The notes under the pieces are model-generated. The model was given only the letters and a program-made list of their open reading frames with translations. It was not told the origin of the DNA and made no database searches. From assembly GCF_002021565.1 (NCBI RefSeq), contig NZ_MSZX01000002.1:614554-678553 (forward strand): 64,000 nucleotides of DNA, given 5' to 3'. This DNA is from Paenibacillus selenitireducens (GTDB lineage: Bacteria > Bacillota > Bacilli > Paenibacillales > Paenibacillaceae). Within the stretch, counting starts at the first letter, position 1, and each line of letters begins with the position of its first letter. The translations under genes were made by a program, and so were the position numbers. Shown here one piece after another: positions 25,867 through 34,485 of the stretch.

Positions 25867-26757
25867 GTGATACACAAACCAACAATCAGCAGAAAACTCT
25901 TTGTCGTGATCAATACCATCGTATTAACGGGCATCACCTTGCTTGGAATTATTCCGTTCATTCACTTATTATCGATCTCACTGAGCTCCAATACAGCGGC
26001 TATGGCTGGCGAAGTAAAACTGTGGCCCGTCGGATTTTCTTGGGATGCGTATGTGTACTTAGGCGAAAAGGTCGAGTTCTTCCGATCCTTATGGGTATCG
26101 ATCGAACGTGTTGTGCTGGGAACAGCCGTGAATATGTTTCTCGTGTTCATTACGGCGTTTCCGCTATCTAAATCGAACGATCAATTTAAATATAGAACAC
26201 CGTATGTGTGGTTTTTTGCGATTACGATGTTTTTCGGGGGCGGATTGATTCCAACCTATATCGTAGTCAAAAATACGGGTTTAATCGATTCGATTTGGTC
26301 CTTGATTTTGCCGGGTGCCTTAAATGTATGGAACATGGTCTTAATGTTGAACTTCTTCAGATCGATTCCGAAAGAATTGGATGAAGCAGCAAGAATTGAC
26401 GGTGCGGGGCATTGGAGGGTCTTATGGCAAATCTATTTGCCGGTATCCCTGCCATCGATTGCAACCATCGGATTATTCACGATTGTAGGGCATTGGAACG
26501 CTTGGTTCGACGGGATTCTGTATATGAACTCGCCGGATAAATATCCTTTGCAGACGTATCTCTCTACCTTAATTATGTCGATTAATGCCCAGATGACATC
26601 GATCTCGATCGAACAGCTGAAGGCGATGGAAAATTTAAGCGAGAAAACCCTTCGGACAGCACAAATATTTATGGGCGCTTTGCCGATTATGGTGGTATAT
26701 CCATTCTTGCAGAAGTATTTTGTCAAAGGGATGACCGTGGGCAGCGTTAAAGAATAG
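25867..26757 (+). CDS. Sugar ABC transporter permease, LplC/YtcP type
   Basis: 296 residues from a GTG with CTGGAGG 6 bases upstream. Six helices; the EAA loop is DEAARIDGAGHWRVLWQIYL (about 176). The ending QKYFVKGMTVGSVKE is characteristic of LplC-type subunits. It forms the membrane channel with the preceding permease. The next gene, an oxidoreductase, begins 32 bases later in the same direction. Confidence 0.92.
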   Translation: MIHKPTISRKLFVVINTIVLTGITLLGIIPFIHLLSISLSSNTAAMAGEVKLWPVGFSWDAYVYLGEKVEFFRSLWVSIERVVLGTAVNMFLVFITAFPLSKSNDQFKYRTPYVWFFAITMFFGGGLIPTYIVVKNTGLIDSIWSLILPGALNVWNMVLMLNFFRSIPKELDEAARIDGAGHWRVLWQIYLPVSLPSIATIGLFTIVGHWNAWFDGILYMNSPDKYPLQTYLSTLIMSINAQMTSISIEQLKAMENLSEKTLRTAQIFMGALPIMVVYPFLQKYFVKGMTVGSVKE

Positions 26758-26789
26758 TTCCATACAACGTGAGAGGAGAAGGATGACAG

Positions 26790-28064
26790 ATGAAAAAGGT
26801 TAGGGTTGCATTAATTGGAGCGGGATTACGAGGCGTGAATTATTTGGATTATGCGCTGCAGCACCCGCATGAACTCGAAGTTGTCGCTGTGGCGGAGCCT
26901 GTCGCGGAACGGCGGAATAGCTTCAAAGCGAAGCACGGGATCGCGGATGACATGTGCTTTGAGCATTGGGATGCCTTCTTTGCCGAACCGAAACTCGCAG
27001 ACGCCGTGCTCATATGCACGCAAGATAAGCAGCATTTCGAACCGACGATGAAGGCGCTTGAAGCTGGGTATCATGTGTTGCTGGAGAAACCGATGTCTCC
27101 GGATGCGAGGGAATGTATGCTTATGGGGGAGAAAGCTTCGCAAATGAACCGTGTTTTCTCGATATGTCACGTGCTTCGGTATACGAACTTTTTCTCGACG
27201 ATTCGCGAATTGCTGCAGCGGGGGACGATTGGCCAGCTCATGTCCATCCAACATAATGAGAACGTAGGGTATTGGCATCAAGCACATAGCTTTGTGAGAG
27301 GGAATTGGCGTCGAAAAGATGAATCTAGTCCGATGATTCTAGCCAAGTCCTGTCATGATCTTGATATTCTGCTCTGGCTGGCTGATGCGGAATGCGTGCG
27401 TGTGTCTTCCTTCGGTTCGTTATCCCATTTTAAGGCGGATCAAGCCCCGGAAGGAGCTCCGCTGCGGTGTCTGGATGGATGCCCAGTGGCTGACGAATGT
27501 CTCTATTATGCGCCGAAGCAATACTTAACAAGTGATACGAATTGGCCCACCTCGGCGATCAGCGATGATCTGAGTTACGAGGCCCGCTATCGAGCGCTGC
27601 AGGAAGGGCCGTACGGCAGATGTGTCTATCATTGCGATAACGATGTCGTAGATCATCAAGTCGTGAATTTGGAATTCGCGAATTCTGTCACGGCTGCATT
27701 TACGATGAGTGCATTTACCCGTGACGTTAGCCGCACGCTCAAGCTGATGGGAACCAAGGGCGAAATTCGTGGTGCGATGGAGAAGAACGAAATCGAGATT
27801 ATCCACTTTGGCAGCGGCAAGGTAGAGCGGATTTCATTTGAGGATATGGGCGGACATGTCGGTCATGGCGGCGGAGACATGGGCTTAGTCAAGGATTTCC
27901 TCCGGTTAGTTCGTGAGGACGGCAAGAGCCAGGGGCTGACCTCGGCTCATCATTCGGTACAAAGTCATCTGATGGCTTTTGCCGCGGAACAATCCAGGGT
28001 GGATGGGAACAGCATAACGCTGCAGGATTTCGCGCAGCAGCTCCGCATGCCTGTTGAGGCTTAA
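26790..28064 (+). CDS. Gfo/Idh/MocA family oxidoreductase
   Basis: 424 residues. Rossmann motif RVALIGAGLRGVNYLDYAL at the N-terminus, VLLEKPMSPDA (about 93) with the catalytic-type EKP lysine, and the histidine-rich substrate segment LAKSCHDLDILLWL (about 183). A Cys-rich insert (RCLDGCPVADECLYYAP, then RCVYHCDNDVVDHQ) distinguishes this long subgroup. Co-transcribed with the ABC permeases, so it probably oxidises or epimerises the imported sugar. Its stop codon overlaps that of the convergent AraC gene. Confidence 0.88.
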   Translation: MKKVRVALIGAGLRGVNYLDYALQHPHELEVVAVAEPVAERRNSFKAKHGIADDMCFEHWDAFFAEPKLADAVLICTQDKQHFEPTMKALEAGYHVLLEKPMSPDARECMLMGEKASQMNRVFSICHVLRYTNFFSTIRELLQRGTIGQLMSIQHNENVGYWHQAHSFVRGNWRRKDESSPMILAKSCHDLDILLWLADAECVRVSSFGSLSHFKADQAPEGAPLRCLDGCPVADECLYYAPKQYLTSDTNWPTSAISDDLSYEARYRALQEGPYGRCVYHCDNDVVDHQVVNLEFANSVTAAFTMSAFTRDVSRTLKLMGTKGEIRGAMEKNEIEIIHFGSGKVERISFEDMGGHVGHGGGDMGLVKDFLRLVREDGKSQGLTSAHHSVQSHLMAFAAEQSRVDGNSITLQDFAQQLRMPVEA

Positions 28065-28963
28065 TTCACTAACCTGGATTTGACAGAACGGGCATATTCC
28101 GTCGGCGTCATATTCATTTTTTTCTTAAACGCTTTGGAGAAATAATGAACGCTGCTGAACCCGAGTTGGGAGGCGATTTCGGTCATATTGGAATTCCCTT
28201 CACGGATCATAAGTTTAGCTTTATGCAGCTTTAACTTGAGAAAATATTCCATGACCGTCGACTCGGTTTGATGTTTGAATACGTCTTTAAGCTGTGTTTT
28301 GGAGATCAGAAAGGTATGGCTGAGTTCCTCCAGCGTTAGATGGTGACCGATATGGTCTTCCATATAAGCGATTACTTTGCTCACGATGTCTTCATGATTT
28401 TTTTCTCTGACAGCGGAGGACAAAGATTTGGCGGGAGGGACTTCGTTTTTACTCCGAATCAATTGCAGGAGAAATATCTCCAGATAACTTTGAATGAGCT
28501 GTTCGCTGCCAAGAAGCCCGTCCATTCGCCGGTGTAACGGATAATCGAAAGGAAACGCAAATACGTGTTTTGCTTCTTCGATGATTTTGGCGAGCAGATT
28601 TCGTTCTTCATCTTTTAATTGCATCACTTGATCTTCCAAATGGCACATCGCTTGCGAATGGCAGTCAAAGGTCATCACGATCAGATTTGGTGCTTTTCCG
28701 TTAAGCGCGTGAAAGCTGTGGTACTCATTTGGTTTATGAAAAATGATCGTTCCCTGTTGCAGCATATGTGTCGTATGATCGACGGTTACCTGCACTTCGC
28801 CTCGATCAACATATAAGAACTCCCAGAAGTTATGGCGTTCCCCGGTGAATACATAATCCTTGACGAATTCAAAGTAATGGATCGTGATGATGTTATCAAT
28901 GTCGATCGTTTTGGTTAAAGGTGTACGTATAAAATCGTCGATCGGTGGCGTTTCCTGACCCAC
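28061..28963 (-). CDS. AraC-family regulator with cupin sensor domain
   Basis: GTG at 28963 (minus) is chosen because GGAAGGAAG lies about 9 bases upstream, giving 300 residues; the frame runs to 29011 without a site. The N-terminal half is a cupin (RHNFWEFLYVDRGEVQVTV, then IIFHKPNEYHSFHALNG). The C-terminal half is the AraC double helix-turn-helix (LEELSHTFLISKTQLKDVFK, then MTEIASQLGFSSVHYFSKAF). It is transcribed away from the next oxidoreductase gene and is a plausible second regulator of this locus, sensing an intracellular sugar. Confidence 0.87.
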   Translation of the reverse strand: MGQETPPIDDFIRTPLTKTIDIDNIITIHYFEFVKDYVFTGERHNFWEFLYVDRGEVQVTVDHTTHMLQQGTIIFHKPNEYHSFHALNGKAPNLIVMTFDCHSQAMCHLEDQVMQLKDEERNLLAKIIEEAKHVFAFPFDYPLHRRMDGLLGSEQLIQSYLEIFLLQLIRSKNEVPPAKSLSSAVREKNHEDIVSKVIAYMEDHIGHHLTLEELSHTFLISKTQLKDVFKHQTESTVMEYFLKLKLHKAKLMIREGNSNMTEIASQLGFSSVHYFSKAFKKKMNMTPTEYARSVKSRLVN

Positions 28964-29059
28964 TTTGAAGCACTTCCTTCCCTGCACGGTGTACATTGTT
29001 CTCATAGTCAATTTTAATATACGGCTTTCCCTATGGAAAGTACCAAAAAAGTGGCTTTG

Positions 29060-29077
29060 TAGACAAAGAAACGTCTA
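29060..29077. promoter_or_regulatory. Inverted repeat in the AraC / oxidoreductase divergent gap
   Basis: TAGAC-N8-GTCTA lies between the divergent AraC-type regulator and the oxidoreductase at 29140, about 12 bases upstream of a TATACT box. It is a possible AraC-family operator, by position only. Confidence 0.3.
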
Positions 29078-29139
29078 TGACTTGGTTTTATACTATAGTT
29101 GCCGATGGGCAGTAGGATGGAATCGAGGAGATGTTACAG

Positions 29140-30270
29140 ATGAAGTTAGGCGTAATTGGTTATGGAGAACGAATTCAATATGTTATATCTGAAATTATGA
29201 GCCAGGATGAGCAGTGCCGCGTGACAGCCATCGTGGACGTTCGAGAGCAAGAGATTCGCGCGGAGCTTCAAGCGAAAGGGATGCAGGATGTGAGGATCTA
29301 TGCCACAACCGAAGAGATGCTGGCCTCCGAAACATTGGACGGTATTCTCATTGGTACACGCTGCTCGAAGCATACGGAATTGGCACTCAAGGTGCTTCCT
29401 ACGGGGCTTCCTCTTTTTCTTGAGAAACCTGTCTCTACGACAATAGAAGATTTATATCGGTTAAAACAAGGCTTTGAAGCTTCGAATTCACAGGTTGTGG
29501 TCTCGTTTCCGCTGCGCCACAGCGGGATCGTCACGCTCGTGAAAGAGATTATCGATTCCGGAAAAATAGGGACGGTTGAGCATGTCCAAGCGGTAAATAA
29601 CGTTCCTTATGGCAACGTCTATTACATGAATTGGTACCGTGACGAACAGGAGACAGGCGGATTATTCCTTCAGAAAGCAACGCATGATTTTGATTATCTG
29701 AACCATGTGATCGCATTGCCGCCGAAGGATATTTGCGCGATGACTTCCAAGCAGATCTTCAAGGGAACGAAGCCGGCGGGCTTAAAATGTAAAGCGTGCG
29801 ACGAGAATCGGACTTGTCTGGAAAGTACTGCTTTTGAACCTGAAGGTTCGACGCGTTGGGAATATTGCGCGTTTGCGGAAGACACGGGCAATGAAGATTC
29901 GGGCAGTGCGTTGGTTCGATATGCATCAGGAATGCATCTATCCTACTCGCAGAACTTCTTCGCACGCCGAGGAGCACAGGCCCGCGGTGCAAGATTCCTA
30001 GGATACAAGGGAACGGTTGACTTCGATTTTTATACAGGGATTGTCAAAGTGCACATGCATCATTCACCGCGTGTTGAGACGTATGATCTATCTGCAGGGC
30101 AAGGTCATTTTGGCGGAGATACCGAGCTAGCACGTAATTTTGTGGGGATCATGAGAGGCGAGGAAGTCTCGACAAGTCCATTGGATGCCGGATTGTTAAG
30201 CGCTCTCATGTGTCTGAAAGGAAGAGAATCCGCCGTAACGGATACGTTCCAATCCCTACGTTGGGAATAG
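29140..30270 (+). CDS. Gfo/Idh/MocA family oxidoreductase
   Basis: 376 residues; ATG 29140 is used because GAGGAG directly abuts the ATG at 29131. Rossmann motif KLGVIGYGERIQYVISEI, LFLEKPVSTTIEDL (about 90) and QKATHDFDYLNHVI (about 175). It shares with the oxidoreductase at 26790 the Cys-rich insert (LKCKACDENRTCLES), so the two are probably paralogues acting in one pathway, perhaps as an oxidation/reduction pair. It is the first gene of a rightward group with the two glycosidase-like genes downstream. Confidence 0.87.
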   Translation: MKLGVIGYGERIQYVISEIMSQDEQCRVTAIVDVREQEIRAELQAKGMQDVRIYATTEEMLASETLDGILIGTRCSKHTELALKVLPTGLPLFLEKPVSTTIEDLYRLKQGFEASNSQVVVSFPLRHSGIVTLVKEIIDSGKIGTVEHVQAVNNVPYGNVYYMNWYRDEQETGGLFLQKATHDFDYLNHVIALPPKDICAMTSKQIFKGTKPAGLKCKACDENRTCLESTAFEPEGSTRWEYCAFAEDTGNEDSGSALVRYASGMHLSYSQNFFARRGAQARGARFLGYKGTVDFDFYTGIVKVHMHHSPRVETYDLSAGQGHFGGDTELARNFVGIMRGEEVSTSPLDAGLLSALMCLKGRESAVTDTFQSLRWE

Positions 30271-30323
30271 CACGGCAGGAAGAGGAAAGAGTGATAAAAT
30301 AACGTTAGGAGTGAAGGAAGGAT

Positions 30324-31976
30324 ATGAGTTATCAGCCGCAATTTCAAACGATGTTATTAAGTTCGCTAACGAAGGTATTCGCTGATGAGGTGCCGAATAC
30401 TACATCGTATAGTCGCGCATCCGCCCTTTTCGGGGAGACATTTTCGTTCCAGGTCGCATACACCTCAGATACCTTACTCAAGAATATCGTCTTGGATATC
30501 GATTCAACCTTAGCAGACCGCACATGGATCAGATCCGTCGGGCTAGTCCCTTCGGAAATGCCTTGTTTCAGCAATCATGATACAGACGTATTGCGAACTG
30601 CGCCGGGTCTTTATCCAGATCCACTTTACGAGCTTGATCAGCAGTCGATTAACGCCATTCCCGGCCAATGGCGCTCGGTTTGGGTAACGGTTACACTCGA
30701 TGCGTCGGTTCCAGCTGGAGACCACACCTTCCAATTCACCTTTCGTTCCTCGGAAGGGCAGGTATTTGGCGTATCGGAACTGTTCCATTTGCAAGTGATT
30801 CCCGTAAGTCTTCCGCCGCAACGATTAATTCACACGGAATGGTTCCATGTGGATTGTCTTGCAACATATTATGGCGTCGAAGTCTTTAGTGAGGAACACT
30901 GGACACTTCTCGAACGTTATGTGGATACGATGGTCAAACATGGCATGAACATGGTATTGACGCCGTTATTCACCCCGCCGCTGGATACGGATATCGGTGG
31001 GGAGCGTCCGACGGTTCAGCTCGTTGACGTTGTTGTGGAGGGAGATTTGTATCAGTTCGGGTTCGATAAACTTACGCGCTGGGTATCGATGTGTCAGCGG
31101 GTAGGCATGAAATACTTCGAGTTCTCTCATTTGTTCACGCAATGGGGAGCGAAGCATGCGCCGAAGATTATCGTTACGGTAGATGGCGTAGAGCGTCAGC
31201 AATTCGGTTGGGAGACGGATGCCTCTTCAGAGGCTTACCGCGGTTTCCTGGATCAATTATTGCCGCGTCTGGCTCAATATTTGAAGGAACATGGATTGGA
31301 AGAGCTAAGCTGGTTCCATATTTCGGATGAGCCCGGTCAAGAGCACCTGGAATCGTATCGTGCAGCAAGCGAGATGATTCGCAAGCATCTAGCCGATTAT
31401 CCGATCATGGATGCGTTGTCCGATATTCAAATGTATGAACAGGGGCTTGTGAAACGACCGATTCCTGCGAACAATCATATCGAACCATTTCTTGCGCACC
31501 AAGTGCCGGATCTCTGGACGTATTATTGCTGTGCCCAGGGCCAACAAGTATCGAATCGGTTCTACAACATGCCGTCGGCAAGAAATCGTGTCATTGGACT
31601 TCAGTTGTATAAATTCGGACTGCAAGGATTTCTGCATTGGGGCTATAACTTCTGGTATTCGCAGTATTCAATAAATCAGCAGTTGGACCCTTATCGGACG
31701 ACGGATGCGATGCATGCCTTTCCTTCGGGTGATGCGTACTTGGTATATCCGGGCGCGGACGGACCGATTGAATCGATTCGACTGGAAGTGCTCTACGAAG
31801 GATTACAGGATTTGCGCGCACTAGAACTGCTTGAGCAGAAAATTGGCAAAGAACAGACGATTGCGCTGATGGAAGAGACGCTGTCTGAGCCATTGACATT
31901 CACCGAGTATCCAAGAGGAAGCGGTGATTGGCTGCTGGCGATTCGGGAACGGATTAACCAAGCATTAGCCGACTAA
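30324..31976 (+). CDS. DUF4091 / GH123-like glycosidase
   Basis: 550 residues, no signal peptide, so cytoplasmic. An N-terminal beta-sandwich (about 1-165) is followed by a TIM-barrel beginning HTEWFHVDCLATYYGVEVF. Near residue 335 the segment LSWFHISDEPGQEHLE carries the adjacent Asp-Glu pair that in GH123 beta-N-acetylgalactosaminidases performs substrate-assisted catalysis. The C-terminal FLHWGYNFWYSQYS and RLEVLYEGLQDLRALELLE are typical of DUF4091. It probably cleaves an imported oligosaccharide containing an N-acetylhexosamine. Activity is inferred from family resemblance. Confidence 0.8.
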   Translation: MSYQPQFQTMLLSSLTKVFADEVPNTTSYSRASALFGETFSFQVAYTSDTLLKNIVLDIDSTLADRTWIRSVGLVPSEMPCFSNHDTDVLRTAPGLYPDPLYELDQQSINAIPGQWRSVWVTVTLDASVPAGDHTFQFTFRSSEGQVFGVSELFHLQVIPVSLPPQRLIHTEWFHVDCLATYYGVEVFSEEHWTLLERYVDTMVKHGMNMVLTPLFTPPLDTDIGGERPTVQLVDVVVEGDLYQFGFDKLTRWVSMCQRVGMKYFEFSHLFTQWGAKHAPKIIVTVDGVERQQFGWETDASSEAYRGFLDQLLPRLAQYLKEHGLEELSWFHISDEPGQEHLESYRAASEMIRKHLADYPIMDALSDIQMYEQGLVKRPIPANNHIEPFLAHQVPDLWTYYCCAQGQQVSNRFYNMPSARNRVIGLQLYKFGLQGFLHWGYNFWYSQYSINQQLDPYRTTDAMHAFPSGDAYLVYPGADGPIESIRLEVLYEGLQDLRALELLEQKIGKEQTIALMEETLSEPLTFTEYPRGSGDWLLAIRERINQALAD

Positions 31977-32017
31977 AATGCTTAAGCGATAAAATAATTT
32001 CATGAGGCGGAGAATAT

Positions 32018-33760
32018 ATGGCTACATTTCATTATTCAGGTTCATCCTTTTATTACAATGAGCAACCCGTGCGACTCCTCTCCGGAGCCATTCATTATTT
32101 TCGCATTGTCCCCGAATATTGGGAAGATCGATTATTGAAATTAAAAGCGGGCGGGTTTAATACAGTTGAGACGTACGTGCCATGGAACTTCCATGAGCCG
32201 AAGAAAGGCCAATTCCAATTTGAAGGCATGGCGGATATCGTGCGTTTCATTGAAGTGGCCGGAGAAATCGGCCTGCATGTTATCGTTCGCCCGTCACCTT
32301 ACATTTGCGCGGAATGGGAATTCGGGGGATTACCGGCATGGTTGCTGGCGGATTCCGAGATGCGCTTGCGCTGTTACCATAAACCGTTTTTGGATCATGT
32401 CGATGCGTATTATGATGTATTGCTGCCAAAATTGAAACCGCTATTATGTACCAACGGCGGACCGATCATCGCGATGCAAATCGAAAACGAGTATGGGAGC
32501 TACGGCAATGACAAGCGTTATTTGACGCATTTGAAAGACAGCATGATTGCACACGGCATGGATGTGCTTTTGTTTACCTCCGACGGTCCCGAAGACCATA
32601 TGCTGCAAGGAGGCATGATTCCAGGTGTCTTGGAGACGGTTAACTTCGGTTCCCGCCCTGCAGAAGCCTTCGCGAAGCTGCGTGAATACCAACCCGATGC
32701 GCCAATCATGTGCATGGAATATTGGAACGGTTGGTTCGACCATTGGCGTGAAGAGCATCATACGCGTCCGGCGGACGATGTTGCGCAGGTCTTGGATGAG
32801 ATGCTCAGTCTAGGCGCATCCGTCAATTTCTATATGTTCCACGGGGGGACCAATTTCGGCTTCTATAACGGCGCGAATGGCCATACGAAAGATGGCTACG
32901 AACCGACGGTAACGAGCTATGATTATGATTCCCCGTTGAATGAATACGGCGAACCTACAGCGAAATATTATGCCGTGCGTGAAGTGATCTCGAAGTATGA
33001 GGACATCGGTGCCTGTGAATTGCCGGCTCCGATTGCGAGGAAAGCATACGGTCGAGTCGCAATGACTGAGCAAGCGGCATTGACGGCGAACTTGGATCGC
33101 CTATCGACACCGATCCATACGACGTACCCGGAGACGATGGAGAAGCTGGGTCAGGATTATGGATTCATTCTGTACAATACATTTATCCCTGGGCCGCGGG
33201 CGAGACAAGAATTCGTCTTGCAAGACTTGCATGACCGTGCTCAGGTATTCGTGAATGGGGAGCTCGTGGGGGTTCTTGATCGAGCGGTTCCAGATACGAA
33301 ATTGGAGTTCGACATCCCTGCGGGTGGCGTACATGTCAGCGTGCTCGTCGAGAACTTAGGCCGTGTCAACTATGGTCCATATATGAGAGACCGCAAAGGG
33401 ATTACAGAAGGAGCACGTTATGGATTCCAGTTCTTGTCCGATTGGACGACGTATACGCTGCCGTTAACAGATCTATCGGGTCTGGTCTTCGGTACGCTGT
33501 CTGAACAATCCGAACCAAGCTTCTTCCGTGGAACGCTAACCGTGGATGAGCCTTGCGATACATTCCTGAATATGACGGGATGGACCAAAGGGGTTGTCTT
33601 CATCAATGGCTTTAACCTTGGCCGTTATTGGGATATCGGACCGCAGAAAGCATTATATGTGCCGGGGCCACTGCTGAAGCAAGGCGATAATGAAATCGTG
33701 ATCTTTGAATTACATGGATCTTCGGAAGCGGCAGTCACGTTCGAAGATCAACCGAGTTAA
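32018..33760 (+). CDS. GH35 beta-galactosidase
   Basis: 580 residues, cytoplasmic. GH35 hallmarks: RLLSGAIHYFRIVPEYWEDR at about 21, PYICAEWEFGGLPAWLL at about 93, the acid/base glutamate in MQIENEYGSYG (about 155), the nucleophile region MCMEYWNGWFDHW (about 232) and YMFHGGTNFGFYNGA (about 272). C-terminal beta-sandwich domains follow. It would release terminal beta-galactose from oligosaccharides brought in by the importer at 23-26.8 kb. AGGCGG is the ribosome site. Confidence 0.93.
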   Translation: MATFHYSGSSFYYNEQPVRLLSGAIHYFRIVPEYWEDRLLKLKAGGFNTVETYVPWNFHEPKKGQFQFEGMADIVRFIEVAGEIGLHVIVRPSPYICAEWEFGGLPAWLLADSEMRLRCYHKPFLDHVDAYYDVLLPKLKPLLCTNGGPIIAMQIENEYGSYGNDKRYLTHLKDSMIAHGMDVLLFTSDGPEDHMLQGGMIPGVLETVNFGSRPAEAFAKLREYQPDAPIMCMEYWNGWFDHWREEHHTRPADDVAQVLDEMLSLGASVNFYMFHGGTNFGFYNGANGHTKDGYEPTVTSYDYDSPLNEYGEPTAKYYAVREVISKYEDIGACELPAPIARKAYGRVAMTEQAALTANLDRLSTPIHTTYPETMEKLGQDYGFILYNTFIPGPRARQEFVLQDLHDRAQVFVNGELVGVLDRAVPDTKLEFDIPAGGVHVSVLVENLGRVNYGPYMRDRKGITEGARYGFQFLSDWTTYTLPLTDLSGLVFGTLSEQSEPSFFRGTLTVDEPCDTFLNMTGWTKGVVFINGFNLGRYWDIGPQKALYVPGPLLKQGDNEIVIFELHGSSEAAVTFEDQPS

Positions 33761-33786
33761 GGATAGGATAGGATGGATGACGGAAG

Positions 33787-33860
33787 AGCTTGTAGAGGTG
33801 TGTACTCTACTAGATCAGAGTGTCGATAAAGTCCAGAGGACTTTTCGGCACTTTATTTTT
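33787..33860 (+). terminator. Terminator after the GH35 gene, preceded by a repeat half
   Basis: The imperfect stem GTGTCGATAAAGTCC / GGACTTTTCGGCAC is followed by TTTATTTTTTT. Just before it, CTTGTAGAGGTGTGTACTC is a diverged copy of the hairpin at 34284, so the two flank the repeat array between them. Confidence 0.75.
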
Positions 33861-33935
33861 TTGGTAGATCTCGTTTCGTAGTAGAAAAATCAATTTAAAA
33901 CGAGCTATAACAACGATGAAGATGAATGAAGTTTG

Positions 33936-34231
33936 CTATGTTGTTTAAAATCCAGTACAGGTGGGGAAAAAGGACTGGTTGTATAGATTTGTTGGAAAAT
34001 CCATTTTAGGTCCGCGAACTAGTGATGGTGGCAAGCTATATTGGATAAATCCACTAACTTCGCCGTTTTCAGTACGATTTCGCACTCTATACTGGATAAA
34101 TCCAATAGAATGTGCTGAAAATGCCTCTAAAATGCTGATTTTCCCTCTCTATATTGGAAACGTCCAGTATAGGTGCGCGTTTTAGTGCTGGTAGTGAAGC
34201 TATGTTGGATAAATCCAGTACAGGTCCGCGA
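33936..34231. repeat. Array of six degenerate palindromic repeats
   Basis: Six imperfect copies of about 31 bases start near 33936, 33982, 34036, 34087, 34148 and 34199 (intervals 46-61). The best copy begins CTATGTTGGATAAATCCA and ends GTACAGGTCCGCG. Each has a small dyad of the type TGGATAAATCCA. No ORF with a ribosome site exists here. The stretch from 33761 to 34485 therefore holds only terminators, this array and the promoter of the GH51 gene. Confidence 0.7.
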
Positions 34232-34283
34232 AAAACAATCTTTTAGGTGCCCTCCAAAAAACGGGGGTATCTCGACAGCCTAA

Positions 34284-34317
34284 GCTTGTAGAGATGTATA
34301 CTCTACAAGCTTTTTTG
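34284..34317 (+). terminator. Hairpin with T-run at the end of the repeat array
   Basis: Stem AAGCTTGTAGAG / CTCTACAAGCTT around a TGTATA-type loop, followed by TTTTTTGC. No gene directly precedes it, so it may insulate the GH51 promoter from read-through. Confidence 0.7.
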
Positions 34318-34399
34318 CATGGAGCAAGACTCGAATGGGGTTTTCGCGGTCGCTCATCTTCGAAAGGTCGAGGGTAGAGGTTTGCTCATAAAATACATC

Positions 34400-34428
34400 T
34401 TGGACAAATGGAAGATTTAATATATAAT
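34400..34428 (+). promoter_or_regulatory. Promoter of the GH51 gene
   Basis: TTGGAC, 17-base spacer, TATAAT: a strong sigma-A-like promoter 58 bases before the GH51 start. Confidence 0.75.
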
Positions 34429-34432
34429 TTCA

Positions 34433-34455
34433 TTAATATTATATATAATTATTAA
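34433..34455 (+). promoter_or_regulatory. AT-rich operator-like palindrome before the GH51 gene
   Basis: A 23-base near-palindrome with TTAATA and TATTAA ends lies between the -10 box and the ribosome site. The sequence from here through TTAAC aligns, in the same orientation, with the leader of the ArsR-family gene at 38312 (minus strand), suggesting that this regulator binds both. Confidence 0.5.
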
Positions 34456-34485
34456 CTAAATACGATCATGCAAGGAGGAAACAAC

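Noticed and set aside
33961-34185. 74-codon ORF in the gap before the GH51 gene
   Set aside because: No ribosome site; its translation simply repeats LYWINP because it runs through the palindromic repeat array.
33936-34231. CRISPR array
   Set aside because: Repeats are strongly degenerate, spacers are 15-30 bases and resemble each other, and no cas gene is present.
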